Origin: Chloroflexota bacterium
Lineage (GTDB): Bacteria > Chloroflexota > Dehalococcoidia > Lucifugimonadales > UBA3495
Assembly (NCBI GenBank): GCA_028873965.1
Contig: JAPPMU010000042.1
Span: 128,383 to 192,382, forward strand
DNA length: 64,000 nucleotides
Direction of reading: 5' to 3'
Both the position numbers and the translations under genes were made by a program. Positions 15,726-24,362 of the stretch are shown one piece after another; positions within the stretch are counted from its first letter, which is position 1; every line of letters begins with the position of its first letter. The notes beneath the pieces were generated by a model. That model had not been told where the DNA came from. It did no database searches and worked only from the letters and a program-made list of their open reading frames with translations.

Positions 15726-16982
15726 GTGGCGAAAGCCGGTGGAAGAACCAGCTCACACCCGGACATCGAGCGCCCTCCCTCGTTGGCCCGCCGGCTGGCT
15801 GAGGTGGCTTGGGCATTCTTGCCCTTCGGTTGGATAGCCTTCGGCGGACCACAGGCTCATATCGCCCTGCTGCAGGAGCGGTTCGTAGCTCGGCGTCGCT
15901 GGCTGGACGAACAGCGCTTCGTGGAACTGCTGGGCTTGGGGCAGGGACTGCCCGGCCCTACCTCAACTCAAATGGTGGTGGCTGTCGGCACGGCCCGGGC
16001 GGGGCCGCTGGGCGGCTTGCTGGCCTTTCTGCTCTTTCTGTATCCGGCGGCGACGATAATGGCCCTGGCCGGCTTGGGCGTAGCAACTTTCCTGGATGAA
16101 GGCGGACGCCCGCAATGGCTGGACGGGGTACAATCCGCCACGGTAGCCCTGGTGGCGGTGGCAGCATGGCGGTTGGGCGTGGCGGTGGTCAACACGCGGC
16201 TCACCATGGGCCTGATGCTGTTGGGGGCAGTGGTGACTGTAGCGGCGCGTCAACCCTGGGCTTTTCCCGCCATCCTGGCCCTGGGCGGGCTGGCGACAGC
16301 GGTGGCCCTGCGATCCCGACGACACGACGCCGGTGACCAGTCGGGAAGCATCCCTCTGGACAACTTGGGCATTTCTCGAGCGGCCGGCGTCCTGCTGTTG
16401 CTGTTATTCTTCGGATTGCTGGGCGGGTTGATCCTGGCGCGTCTGGCGCTGGATTGGCCATGGCTGCAAATCCTGGAGTCCTTTTACCGCACCGGGTCGC
16501 TGATTTTTGGCGGCGGACAGGTGGTATTGCCGATGCTCAGCGCCGAGGTAGTAGAGCCCGGTTGGGTAACGGAGCAGCAATTCCTGGATGGATTGGCCCT
16601 GATGCTGGCCCTGCCCGGCCCCTTGTTCAGCTTCAGCGCTTACTTGGGGGCGGTAGCCGGCGGCGTTCCCGGGCTGCTCCTGGCCTTTGTGGGCCTATTC
16701 TTGCCGGGAGTGCTGATAATCTTCGGGGTGCTGCCCTTCTGGGAGAGGGTACGACGCTATCCCTGGGTAAGGATAGCCCTGACGGGTGTGAACGCCACTG
16801 CCATCGGCCTGGTAGTGGGCGTGGTGTTCCTGCTGTGGGAGCGGGCGGACCCGGGCGCCGCCGGGGCGGTGATCGCTCTGCTGGCCTTCGGAGCGGTGAT
16901 GTTTTTCCGAGTCCCGGCGCCGCTGGTGATTATCGGCGCCGGGGCCCTGGGCTGGATTTTCGATTGGGTTGGATTGTTGTAG
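15726..16982 (+). CDS. chrA: Chromate-transporter family protein ChrA, two-domain form
   Basis: A 418-residue membrane protein of normal length for the bidomain CHR family, with two homologous halves of about six helices. The first half has the signature L-G-L-G-Q-G-L-P-G-P-T-S-T-Q, the second L-M-L-A-L-P-G-P-L-F-S-F-S. These antiporters expel chromate, though some members may carry other anions. It starts with GTG at 15726, 15 bp after the Ldh-family gene, and so probably shares its transcript. Confidence 0.9.
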   Translation: MAKAGGRTSSHPDIERPPSLARRLAEVAWAFLPFGWIAFGGPQAHIALLQERFVARRRWLDEQRFVELLGLGQGLPGPTSTQMVVAVGTARAGPLGGLLAFLLFLYPAATIMALAGLGVATFLDEGGRPQWLDGVQSATVALVAVAAWRLGVAVVNTRLTMGLMLLGAVVTVAARQPWAFPAILALGGLATAVALRSRRHDAGDQSGSIPLDNLGISRAAGVLLLLLFFGLLGGLILARLALDWPWLQILESFYRTGSLIFGGGQVVLPMLSAEVVEPGWVTEQQFLDGLALMLALPGPLFSFSAYLGAVAGGVPGLLLAFVGLFLPGVLIIFGVLPFWERVRRYPWVRIALTGVNATAIGLVVGVVFLLWERADPGAAGAVIALLAFGAVMFFRVPAPLVIIGAGALGWIFDWVGLL

Positions 16983-17124
16983 AGACCATTTGATCCTGGC
17001 CGTGGGCCTGACCTTGCTGGTGGTGGGCATCCTGCCGGTCTGGCAGGGGGTCTCGGGCCTGTTCTAATCCGGCGCTATCGGGCCGGAACCACGGGCAAGC
17101 GGCTCAATCGGATGGGCCGGCCGA

Positions 17125-17976
17125 TCAGAGGCCGGCGAAAAAGTCCGCGGGGACGACCTCGCCTTCGGCCACCGGGGGTTCGGCGCGGATGAAGTGCTCC
17201 ACCCCGATCACGGAGGCGGTCACTTCCCGGGGGATGTGCTCGTAGGGCCAGTCGGGCTGCAACTGCGTGAAGTGCCGCTTGATGCAGGCCATCTTGGCGT
17301 CCAACCCGTCCGACGCATCCACGGTGAGGTTGATCGTGTCGGGGTCCGCGCCGTCGTTGACCCGGTCGGGCGACGGCATGGGGAAGTCCACGCCGGCTGC
17401 CTGCAAGGATTCGGCCATGTGCACCCGGAACCCGCGCGGGCGCACGCTGTAAAACATGCGATCCGTCTGGTGGGGTTGGATGCCAATCGCCATGTGATGG
17501 GGGAACGCGGTTGGGTCGGCGGCCAGTCGGAAGGCGGTGGTCGCGTGCTTGCAGATGGCGATGTGGTCGGGGTGTCCGTACAGGCCGTCCATCCCGAAGG
17601 TGAGGATCACCTGGGGGCGGAAACGCCGAATTTCAAAGACGAGGCGCGCGACCACCTCGTGCTCGTCGGCCTGCACGAAGGCTTTGGGATGATGGTTATC
17701 GTCCCAGCCGGCCATTCCCGAATCACGGTACTGGAGAACCTCGTGGGACTCGATGCCCAATTCCTTGATCGCCTCGGCCAGTTCCCCGCGCCGCACCTCG
17801 CCGATGGTCTCGCGGGTGGCCGAACCGGGCTGGCGGATCTCGCCCAGCTCGCCCGAGGTGGCGGTGATGAGCCGCGCAGTGACCCCTCGTGCGGTGTGCA
17901 TCGCGATGGTCCCGCCGACGGGAAAAGCCTCGTCGTCGGGGTGGGCGAACAGGATAAGGAGACGGTGGTCAGGCAT
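17125..17976 (-). CDS. PIG-L (LmbE-like) N-deacetylase
   Basis: A 283-residue zinc hydrolase. The first metal-binding motif is A-H-P-D-D-E (residues 11-16) and the second G-L-Y-G-H-P-D-H (about 130-137). The family deacetylates GlcNAc-containing small molecules such as mycothiol and bacillithiol precursors or antibiotics; the substrate cannot be told here. GGGAG lies upstream of the ATG. It follows the DUF262 gene by 43 bp on the same strand, which may be coincidental. Confidence 0.9.
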   Translation of the reverse strand: MPDHRLLILFAHPDDEAFPVGGTIAMHTARGVTARLITATSGELGEIRQPGSATRETIGEVRRGELAEAIKELGIESHEVLQYRDSGMAGWDDNHHPKAFVQADEHEVVARLVFEIRRFRPQVILTFGMDGLYGHPDHIAICKHATTAFRLAADPTAFPHHMAIGIQPHQTDRMFYSVRPRGFRVHMAESLQAAGVDFPMPSPDRVNDGADPDTINLTVDASDGLDAKMACIKRHFTQLQPDWPYEHIPREVTASVIGVEHFIRAEPPVAEGEVVPADFFAGL

Positions 17977-18019
17977 TCTTGGCTCTCTCCCAGCAACGGG
18001 GCGGAGTTCTGGATAAGCA

Positions 18020-19945
18020 CTAGTCGGCGACCTGAGCTACATCGTCGTCATAGGCCCGTTCGCCCACTGTGTCATGTTCATCCTCCAGCTGGTCAAACTC
18101 TTCCACAAATCCAGCAGAGGATAGGGCGTTCCAGAAAGCTTCTCGCCCGCCCTGTATGGATTTGCCCATTGCCCGGCCTATCAACTCTAGCATTGCCTCG
18201 CCCCGTTCCACAAAGCATTCGGCGAAATTGTCATCACCGAGCGATACGGGCGAAATCCAGTGGGATTTCAAAACCTTGTCCAATCGTTCCGAGTTGTCTT
18301 GTTCCAAGCGAGGCAAGTATCTAGAAGGAGCGCGCCCACCGATAATCTTGTTTGTCTTAGCATCAATGGGTGTCTTGTTGATGATGGAGTTGAACAGGCG
18401 CGGAGGAATGGGGTTCTTCGGTTCACCACTATCGTGCTTGGTCGCTTCACACCATCGGCGGGGAAAGATGTGATGGATGTCAATGTTCTCGTCGTGCCAG
18501 GTGGCAAACGTTAGCGTATCGTTCGTGCGCCAGTCCGCTGCCCCGCTCTTCATTTGCAAAGCGTACAATCCTTTGTATGCCGCGCTTTGACGGGTTCGCA
18601 GTGATAGCAACCTTTCCGGTATGAAGTTGGCCTCGCTGACCAGTTGCGGCTCTGGACCGCCACGGATCCAGTCTGCAACTTGCACCAAGTCAAGGCCATA
18701 TTGCGTTTCCACCGCACCACCGTATGCCTCGCCAAAGATGCCTGACCAGAACCAACGCTCAAGTTTGGCCTTTGCGTTGGCCGGCTCCAGTTCGTTTCCC
18801 AGTTCCACGAATAGTGTAGCCAGCGGCACGGATTGAGTGGTGTAGGGCACGTCCCGGCTGGTGAAAACGAACTGGCTGCGCAAGAACTTGGCGGCTTCCG
18901 CAAAACCGGCTTCCACTCGGTCGGCCCATTGGTGGTAATCTGAAACTTCCAGATTGAGAATGTCATTCTTGCGGCAGTTAATCGCAGGGATCCGGTTCTG
19001 TGGTTCGCTCGCAGCAATGGCTCTTCTGCGGCGTGCTTGGGTGGATAACAGCGCAATGGCCTGCAAAAACTGGTCGCCTTCGACGCTTTGTAACACGCCG
19101 TAGCCATTATGTAGACGACTCCTCCTCTCTGCCCAGTCCTCTCGCAGAGAAAATTCATCGTCTTGCGCAGCAAAAGTGGCTGTCACCAGCTCGAATACTG
19201 ATAGGGTAACGCCGCCGGTATTGACCTTTTCAAAGACAGTGCAGACCGCTTCTTTGGGGGTCCCTTTGTCCAATGTGATAACGGGCAGATCATAGCCGGT
19301 AAAGGCATCGATTACCGACCGTCTGAAATTGTTACGAAACTCGCTGAGGCTTTTTGACGGATGCTCACCATTTCCGGATTGCCAGTAATCGTTGTATTCA
19401 AACACCCAATCCATGCTGTCCAGAAGCCGCTCCGTGGGCATCATATGCTGCTGGTACTCCAGCTCGTCGCTTGAGAGGTCTCGGACGATTTCACGTCCGA
19501 AGTTTCGGGTTTCTTTCCTGTCTTCTGGGACGCTGATAATCGCGTCCTCACGGTCAATGGTCGGATCCATCGCCGCCAACATATCTATGTAATACCAACG
19601 CTTGATGCGCCGTCCCCTGTTGTCGTGCGTATCTACCGGCCCTTCATGCAACAGAGATTGATATAGCGAGGTTAATCGCTGCTGTCCGTCCAGCAGGAAT
19701 TCCTGCACCTCGTCGGCATTATTCCCTTCTGCACCTTCGATCATCCTGCTCTTGAGACGAATTTCGCCGCCGGCTTGCAGCGTCATTATGGCCCCAACGG
19801 GAAATCCCCGGGAAATGCTGGCCAGCAAGCCCCGAATCCGGTCGTCGTCCCACACCCAACCTCGCTGGAAATCAGGCAGTTGAATCTTGCCGCTGGCAGC
19901 GTCGTCCAGCAACGACTTCAACGATATGGGGAAGGTCTTGAACAT
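18020..19945 (-). CDS. DUF262/HNH protein, GmrSD-like type IV restriction enzyme
   Basis: A 641-residue protein. The N-terminal DUF262 (ParB/Srx-like NTPase) domain shows Q-L-P-D-F-Q-R-G-W-V-W-D-D-D-R-I (about 22-37) and L-L-D-G-Q-Q-R-L-T-S-L (about 84-94). The C-terminal nuclease part has I-D-I-H-H-I-F-P-R-R-W-C (about 505-516), then S-I-I-N-K-T-P-I-D-A-K-T-N and G-G-R-A-P-S-R-Y-L, the DUF1524-like HNH signature. GmrSD-type proteins cut modified foreign DNA. The start is the ATG at 19945 with GGAG 7 bases upstream. It lies 66 bp downstream of a hicBA pair on the same strand. Confidence 0.85.
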   Translation of the reverse strand: MFKTFPISLKSLLDDAASGKIQLPDFQRGWVWDDDRIRGLLASISRGFPVGAIMTLQAGGEIRLKSRMIEGAEGNNADEVQEFLLDGQQRLTSLYQSLLHEGPVDTHDNRGRRIKRWYYIDMLAAMDPTIDREDAIISVPEDRKETRNFGREIVRDLSSDELEYQQHMMPTERLLDSMDWVFEYNDYWQSGNGEHPSKSLSEFRNNFRRSVIDAFTGYDLPVITLDKGTPKEAVCTVFEKVNTGGVTLSVFELVTATFAAQDDEFSLREDWAERRSRLHNGYGVLQSVEGDQFLQAIALLSTQARRRRAIAASEPQNRIPAINCRKNDILNLEVSDYHQWADRVEAGFAEAAKFLRSQFVFTSRDVPYTTQSVPLATLFVELGNELEPANAKAKLERWFWSGIFGEAYGGAVETQYGLDLVQVADWIRGGPEPQLVSEANFIPERLLSLRTRQSAAYKGLYALQMKSGAADWRTNDTLTFATWHDENIDIHHIFPRRWCEATKHDSGEPKNPIPPRLFNSIINKTPIDAKTNKIIGGRAPSRYLPRLEQDNSERLDKVLKSHWISPVSLGDDNFAECFVERGEAMLELIGRAMGKSIQGGREAFWNALSSAGFVEEFDQLEDEHDTVGERAYDDDVAQVAD

Positions 19946-20011
19946 CGGGAAACTCCAAACGAATCTGCTGTGCAACTCACATCGCAGAGATCTCAACTGG
20001 CAGGCGCAAGG

Positions 20012-20263
20012 CTAACGACCAAAAAGCGCACGGCGTACCTCGGCTCGGGGCAATCCAACCTGCTCTGCTACCTCGGAAATTATTCTCCCTAGAGTACCCA
20101 CTTTGACTTGCCGGTGCTGGGGAATGGTGACACTGTATTCGACGCCATCAATTTCGGTGGTTACGGTCATATGACTTCCCTGTTGGCGGACGAACCGGTA
20201 GCCATAATGCCGGCGCAGCGACCGGGCCAAGTCGTCGCCCGACAGGTCGCGCGGTAGCGTCAT
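20012..20263 (-). CDS. hicA: HicA-family toxin
   Basis: An 83-residue double-stranded-RBD-like mRNA interferase. It retains the full family pattern: L-S-G-D-D-L-A-R-S-L-R-R near the N-terminus, the catalytic R-Q-Q-G-S-H-M (about 26-32), and V-T-I-P-Q-H-R-Q-V-K-V-G-T-L-G-R-I (about 45-61). Unlike the frameshifted copy at 4.5 kb this one looks intact. Its ATG overlaps the hicB stop (ATGA). Confidence 0.85.
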   Translation of the reverse strand: MTLPRDLSGDDLARSLRRHYGYRFVRQQGSHMTVTTEIDGVEYSVTIPQHRQVKVGTLGRIISEVAEQVGLPRAEVRRALFGR

Positions 20264-20472
20264 ACGGCGATGACCTCGTCCTTAACCAGGCGCAGTCGGA
20301 TTATTTCGGGACTGTCGGCGTCGGCAAAATGGCAGGCGACGGCGTCCTTCACCATTGCCTTGAGGTCGGCCCAGTCATCGCCTTGCGTGAAAATAGGGTA
20401 GCCAAGGGCGCGTGCATCATAGCCACCCTCTATAGCTTCGGTTACTTCAAAAATTATTTCGCGCGACGTCAT
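20260..20472 (-). CDS. hicB: HicB-like antitoxin (short form)
   Basis: A 70-residue protein of the short HicB-like type that lies upstream of hicA. Sequence I-I-F-E-V-T-E-A-I-E-G-G-Y-D-A-R-A-L-G-Y-P-I-F-T-Q-G resembles the HicB strand-strand-helix, followed by D-L-K-A-M-V-K-D-A-V. No separate DNA-binding domain. I start at the ATG at 20472, with GGAG 8 bases upstream, rather than the 12-codon longer form. Cotranslated with hicA through an ATGA overlap; the pair precedes the GmrSD-like gene. Confidence 0.8.
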   Translation of the reverse strand: MTSREIIFEVTEAIEGGYDARALGYPIFTQGDDWADLKAMVKDAVACHFADADSPEIIRLRLVKDEVIAV

Positions 20473-20508
20473 CCCAGGTTCTCCAATTCGAAGGCGTTGC
20501 TGGTTCAA

Positions 20509-20532
20509 AGGGGCGAATGATCATTCGCCCCT
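20509..20532. repeat. AGGGGCGA palindrome, copy 1
   Basis: A perfect 24-bp palindrome (AGGGGCGAATGA and its complement) between the VOC gene's 3' end and hicB. It is one of three related palindromes between 20.5 and 24.4 kb. It could act as a bidirectional terminator or be a dispersed repeat. Confidence 0.6.
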
Positions 20533-20561
20533 GCATGAACACGTGCTCGTGGAAGACCCAG

Positions 20562-20924
20562 CTAGCCGTCAATGACCTCGAGGACTTCCAGGATGATGCC
20601 CTGGGGGCCTTCGAAGAACATGACCCGGCGTCCGCCGCCCACGGTGGTCTCTTCCAGCACGGTTGCGCCGCCGTTTTTCAGGTCGGCGATGGTGCCTTCT
20701 ATGTCGGTGGTGTCGATGGCAATGTGCTCAAAGCCATAGTTCTGCGGGTGGGTCTGCGTTGCTATGTGGTCGGTCACGTTCAGGGGCAGGCCGTGCAGGT
20801 CCAGCCGGAACCCACCGTTGGGGGCCTCGGAAGTGACCGTGGCGCCCAGATTCTGCACGTACCAATCGGCGGTGGCCTTGGGATCAGGAGTCTTGAGGTG
20901 AACGTGGTTCAGTGAGAACGCCAT
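20562..20924 (-). CDS. VOC-family protein (glyoxalase/dioxygenase fold)
   Basis: A 120-residue single-domain vicinal-oxygen-chelate protein. H-V-H-L-K-T-P-D-P (residues 7-15) gives the first metal-ligand strand, F-E-H-I-A-I-D-T-T-D (about 64-73) the second and M-F-F-E-G-P-Q-G-I-I-L-E-V-L (about 102-115) the terminal Glu ligand. The reaction cannot be assigned. A Shine-Dalgarno AGGAGG lies upstream, and TACAAT (20982-20987, minus) is a possible -10. Confidence 0.88.
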   Translation of the reverse strand: MAFSLNHVHLKTPDPKATADWYVQNLGATVTSEAPNGGFRLDLHGLPLNVTDHIATQTHPQNYGFEHIAIDTTDIEGTIADLKNGGATVLEETTVGGGRRVMFFEGPQGIILEVLEVIDG

Positions 20925-21053
20925 GACGATAAACCCTCCTGCGAAGTGTGGTCAGATCAATTGCATGGGCAATCTTGGCCGATTGTATCATACGGCCCGG
21001 CCCGTTCCGGCGGTGATATACTTGCGCCGCAATTGAGCACGGAGGCGACATAG

Positions 21054-21701
21054 ATGCTGGCGTTTTTGGGAGGCACCGGACCGGAAGGCAAGGGATTGGC
21101 GCTGCGCCTGGCAATGGCGGGAGACGCGGTGGTGATCGGATCACGGGACGCCGGCCGGGCGCAGGAGGCCGCCGACGAGTTGTTGGCGCTGGCCCCCGGC
21201 GCCGTCATTTCCGGCGCAGTTAACCCGGAAGCGGCTGCACAATCCGACGTGGTTTTCCTGACTATGCCCTACAACGGCATGTCGCCCACCATCGCCGGCG
21301 TCGGGGACGCCCTGGACGGGAAGGTAGTGGTGACCGTCATCGCCCCCATGCGGTTCGAGCGCGGCGTGGGCGCCATTGCCGAAGAGGTGGAGGCCGGCTC
21401 GGCAGCAGAGGAGGCCCAGGCCGCCGCCACGAGTTCCAGGGTGGTCGCAGCCTTCCAAAACGTGTCCGCCGAGGAACTGCTGAAACCCGGCGTCACGTTG
21501 GACGAGGACGTGGTCATCTGCGGAGACGACGAGGACGCCAAACAGGTCGTGGTAGACCTGACGCGGAAGATACCCAACCTGCGCCCCGTGGACGCCGGCG
21601 CCCTCTACAACGCGAAGTACGTGGAGCAGATCACGCCCCTGCTGGTCAACATCAACCGGCGCTATCGCACGCATTCGGGAGTGCGGATCACCGGAGTGTA
21701 G
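21054..21701 (+). CDS. npdG: F420-dependent NADP reductase
   Basis: A 215-residue protein with an N-terminal Rossmann motif A-F-L-G-G-T-G-P-E-G-K-G-L-A-L-R-L (residues 3-19), a S-R-D-A-G-R-A NADP-phosphate-binding loop, and the C-terminal D-A-G-A-L-Y-N-A-K-Y-V-E region of NpdG. The enzyme transfers hydride between NADPH and coenzyme F420 and so implies an F420 pool in this organism. A possible -10 (TATACT) lies at about 21016. Stand-alone gene. Confidence 0.92.
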   Translation: MLAFLGGTGPEGKGLALRLAMAGDAVVIGSRDAGRAQEAADELLALAPGAVISGAVNPEAAAQSDVVFLTMPYNGMSPTIAGVGDALDGKVVVTVIAPMRFERGVGAIAEEVEAGSAAEEAQAAATSSRVVAAFQNVSAEELLKPGVTLDEDVVICGDDEDAKQVVVDLTRKIPNLRPVDAGALYNAKYVEQITPLLVNINRRYRTHSGVRITGV

Positions 21702-21738
21702 CGCCGGCCGGCTGGTTGGTTGGCAGAGGCGCGGCGTC

Positions 21739-22266
21739 ATGGTGCAAAATGAAGAGGAAACGCTTGACCGCCAAACACCGTCGCGATTGTTGCGGGTTAT
21801 GCTGGACGGTGTATCGTACCGTTGGGCGGGCTGGGGGCTGACGGCTCACGCGGCGCTGACTCTAATCGGGACGGTCTGGGCGGCATGGCACGCCGTTTTC
21901 GTCAACGGATACACTGAAGCTTATGATCTGTACGTTGCAATCGGCATTGGCTTGATACGCGCTTTTGCGATTTCTGTGGCCACGGTTGTAACGGTTTCGG
22001 AGGTGATTGACACGACTATGGTTATCGCACATTTTGTTGGGCAGAAGATGAAGGCCGAAGGCCGCGCACAAGGCCGCGCACAAGGGCGGGCAGAAGGTCT
22101 TGCCGAAGGCCGCGCAGAAGCCGAGAAGAAAATGCGCGCCGAGATGGCCGGATGGCTTGACCGTCTGCTGGCTCAACACCCTGAACTGAAGGACAGCATA
22201 GAGCCATTGCCCGGTACTCAAACCGAAAACGGCGGCAACCGGGACAAACCACAGGAGGAACACTGA
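21739..22266 (+). CDS. Membrane protein with EGRAQGRA repeat tail
   Basis: A 175-residue protein with two predicted transmembrane helices (about 34-55 and 65-90), followed by a highly charged tail in which G-R-A-(Q/E)-G-R-A-type tetrapeptides recur (about 107-130: EGRAQGRAQGRAEGLAEGRA), then a coiled coil and a Pro-rich end. The repeat is visible in the DNA as repeats of a GGCCGCGCA-like unit. No named family. It is 1 bp from the next gene and is probably cotranscribed with it. Confidence 0.6.
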   Translation: MVQNEEETLDRQTPSRLLRVMLDGVSYRWAGWGLTAHAALTLIGTVWAAWHAVFVNGYTEAYDLYVAIGIGLIRAFAISVATVVTVSEVIDTTMVIAHFVGQKMKAEGRAQGRAQGRAEGLAEGRAEAEKKMRAEMAGWLDRLLAQHPELKDSIEPLPGTQTENGGNRDKPQEEH

Positions 22267-22267
22267 T

Positions 22268-22792
22268 ATGCCACGAGCTACGTTAGATTTGCAGAACGCC
22301 GGCGACCTCGCGGCCGTGGGCGGCCAGTGGAAGGTGGCGCACGGTTTCGTGCCCGACCAGCCCAACGAGGGCATCGTCCCCGAAGCGGAGGGTTCGCCGT
22401 GCCGCCTGCCGGACTATGACGACTCCGGTTGGGAGAACTGTGGCGACCTGGGCGCGTGGCGCCGTCGCGGTGTCTCGTTCATCTGGTACCGCATCAAGGC
22501 GACCCTGCCGGAAACCGTGGGCGGCCGGCCCCTGGAGGGCGCCCGCTGCCTGTTCGAGTCGTGCATCGACGACTACGGCGAGATCTGGATCAACGGCGAG
22601 TGCGACCGGGAACGCGCCACGGTGCAGGGCTTCAACGTTCCCCAGCGCGTGGTGGTTTCAACGGAACCCAAGCCGGGGGACGAGGTCACCATCGCGATCC
22701 TGGCGATGAACGGCCCGTTGGCCGCGCCGGGCGGCGCCGTGTTCGTGCGCTACGCCAACCTGGCTTTCGAGTGGCGTGAAGCCGGCTACTGA
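22268..22792 (+). CDS. Galactose-binding-like beta-sandwich protein
   Basis: A 174-residue protein with the jelly-roll pattern of glycoside-hydrolase-2 sugar-binding domains: P-D-Y-D-D-S-G-W-E-N (about 48-57), G-V-S-F-I-W-Y-R-I-K-A-T-L-P (about 68-81), and F-E-S-C-I-D-D-Y-G-E-I-W-I-N-G (about 97-111). No catalytic domain is attached, and no signal peptide is visible, so it may be an intracellular binding protein. GGAGG precedes the ATG. The gene is followed by a hairpin at 22819-22844. Confidence 0.75.
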   Translation: MPRATLDLQNAGDLAAVGGQWKVAHGFVPDQPNEGIVPEAEGSPCRLPDYDDSGWENCGDLGAWRRRGVSFIWYRIKATLPETVGGRPLEGARCLFESCIDDYGEIWINGECDRERATVQGFNVPQRVVVSTEPKPGDEVTIAILAMNGPLAAPGGAVFVRYANLAFEWREAGY

Positions 22793-22818
22793 TATCCGGG
22801 GCACATCACTGAGACCGG

Positions 22819-22844
22819 CAGGGGCGAGTGAGCACTCGCCCCTG
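22819..22844 (+). terminator. AGGGGCGA palindrome, copy 2, placed as a terminator
   Basis: Stem CAGGGGCGAGTG / CACTCGCCCCTG followed by ATTTTG, 26 bp after the stop of the galactose-binding-like gene and just before the convergent gene at 22864. Related to the palindromes at 20509 and 24363. Confidence 0.6.
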
Positions 22845-22863
22845 ATTTTGCAACGACGCTTGG

Positions 22864-23166
22864 TCAGGCCAACCAGTCGTCTTCCTCTTCGTCCCCACCG
22901 TCCCCGTCGTTGGTGACCACTTGGCCCGGGTTATGTGAATAACCCTGCGACTCCAGCTCGCTTCGGATAGTGGACGCGAAGTCCGCGGGCGTTTGGCTGG
23001 CCGGCAAAGTGATCTCCACCTTGCCGCCGTCCACGCTGACCTCGCCGGGGTCTTCGCGGGCCAGATCCACGCTGACCGACTCGCGGTGAATACCAAAATC
23101 GTCGGTCACGGAGAATACCACCGCCATATCTTCCATGGTGATGATGGTAACGGCATCGTCTGACAT
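22864..23166 (-). CDS. Small acidic protein downstream of thioredoxin-like gene
   Basis: A 100-residue protein, predicted beta-strand-rich then helical, with a strongly acidic C-terminus (DGDGGDEEEDDW). Residues 10-60 alternate hydrophobic strands (AVVFSVTDDFGIHRESVSV, KVEITLPAS). No catalytic motif or family recognised. The longer frame upstream overlaps the thioredoxin-like gene; I start at the ATG at 23166. It is 8 bp downstream of that gene, so they are surely cotranscribed. Confidence 0.6.
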   Translation of the reverse strand: MSDDAVTIITMEDMAVVFSVTDDFGIHRESVSVDLAREDPGEVSVDGGKVEITLPASQTPADFASTIRSELESQGYSHNPGQVVTNDGDGGDEEEDDWLA

Positions 23167-23174
23167 TGGCTCAC

Positions 23175-23804
23175 TTACTCCTGCGGCGGCCATTCGGTTC
23201 CGCCCTCGGCCGGCCGTTCGGCGGCCGGCAGGGCCATCCCGTCGGCCACCACCTGCTGAAATTCGTTCAGGACCACCGAGCCCCACTCGGCGGCCTTGCC
23301 GACGCGATGAGCGGTGCGGCGTCCCCGGGTCTGCTGGCGGCGCTCGCCTTCGTCGGCCACGGAGGCGGCAGCCTGGGCGATCATCTCGTCCATGGCGTCG
23401 ATGGAGGGAACCAGCGAGCGGGCCGTCTCGATGAACCGCGCGATCTCGCCCATCTCCCCGTCGAACACCACGAAAACAGGCACCGTTCCGGCGCGATGTT
23501 CCGGCAGGAAGCTGTTGGTCAATTCCAGCTCATCGTCCCGATTGAACACACTGAGGCGAATGTTGTCGCTGGCGTCAGCCAGGCGCAGGATGGCCGGAGT
23601 GGTGGACATGGCGTCGCCGCACCAGTCCGAGGTGAAAACGGCCAGGTTCACCGGCTGCTCCAACCCGTTGAAGTAATCGAGCACGTTCTCGGGGATGGAA
23701 ACGCCGGCGTGGATCTGGCAGAACGGGTCCTTGTTGACCTTGATGATGTCGATGTACTGTTCCGTGGTCATTCCCTGGCTGAATTTCTCTGCTGACAGTG
23801 TCAT
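23175..23804 (-). CDS. Thioredoxin-fold protein with W-C-G-D-A active-site region
   Basis: A 209-residue protein. V-F-T-S-D-W-C-G-D-A (about 55-64) occupies the thioredoxin active-site position but has one Cys followed by Gly-Asp-Ala instead of C-x-x-C, and the cis-Pro loop is T-V-P-V-F-V-V-F-D-G (about 105-114). It fits the Thioredoxin_9-type group seen in many environmental bacteria. One cysteine would allow monothiol chemistry only. AGGAGG precedes the ATG at 23804. The frame is open far upstream but that part is a shadow of the opposite gene. Confidence 0.8.
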   Translation of the reverse strand: MTLSAEKFSQGMTTEQYIDIIKVNKDPFCQIHAGVSIPENVLDYFNGLEQPVNLAVFTSDWCGDAMSTTPAILRLADASDNIRLSVFNRDDELELTNSFLPEHRAGTVPVFVVFDGEMGEIARFIETARSLVPSIDAMDEMIAQAAASVADEGERRQQTRGRRTAHRVGKAAEWGSVVLNEFQQVVADGMALPAAERPAEGGTEWPPQE

Positions 23805-23910
23805 TTCGCACCTCCTGATTTTCTGAAGGCGTTTTTGCCGTGGTCTGTGCCCGGTGCTAAAATCGTGCGCACATATTACCAGCCCCGAGAGGGCCCGAAC
23901 GGAGCCGCTA

Positions 23911-24333
23911 TTGACTACCGAACGAGGCGGAGTGTACCTGAAATATGCCCTGTTCTGCCGTGAGACCGAGGAGGGAGACGGGGACGACCTGAGTTTCAAG
24001 GGCGTTATCGACCTGGTGGACATCCCCATGCCGGACGAGCCTCCCAGCGGGGACGGGCCGCGAGTGCTGGCCGAGGTGGACGCGCAGCTGGCGTTCTGCA
24101 TCGCCGGCGCCGCCGCAGGATCGCACACGCTGGAGGTGACGATCCGCGCCCCGGGTGCAAGCCTGTCCAGCCCGCCGCCGCAGGAAGTAACCTGGGAGGA
24201 AGGCATTTTCTTCCAGCGCTGGATCAAGCCCTTCCGAATCCCGGTCACGCGCCTGGGCCGGCACGTGGCCGCCATCGCCTTCGACGGCATGCCGCTGGGG
24301 GAGGCCAGCTTCCTGGTGCGGCTCAAGCCGTGA
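23911..24333 (+). CDS. DUF6941-like protein
   Basis: A 140-residue beta-rich protein. Y-L-K-Y-A-L-F-C-R-E-T-E-E-G (about 8-21), F-K-G-V-I-D-L-V-D-I-P (about 29-39) and the closing F-D-G-M-P-L-G-E-A-S-F-L-V-R (about 124-137) give the layout of the DUF6941 family, which is of unknown function. I start at the TTG at 23911, with GGAG 6 bases upstream; an in-frame GTG at 23854 is the alternative. Divergent from the thioredoxin-like gene. Confidence 0.65.
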   Translation: MTTERGGVYLKYALFCRETEEGDGDDLSFKGVIDLVDIPMPDEPPSGDGPRVLAEVDAQLAFCIAGAAAGSHTLEVTIRAPGASLSSPPPQEVTWEEGIFFQRWIKPFRIPVTRLGRHVAAIAFDGMPLGEASFLVRLKP

Positions 24334-24362
24334 GCGCTATCCGCACCGCAATCGCAAAACAG

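Noticed and set aside
16990..17067. 26-codon hydrophobic ORF after chrA
   Set aside because: Could be a membrane-helix remnant, but has only a TTG start, no Shine-Dalgarno site and no recognisable family.
22060..22130. Intergenic tandem repeat
   Set aside because: The GGCCGCGCA-like repeats lie inside the 175-residue membrane protein gene and encode its G-R-A-x tail.
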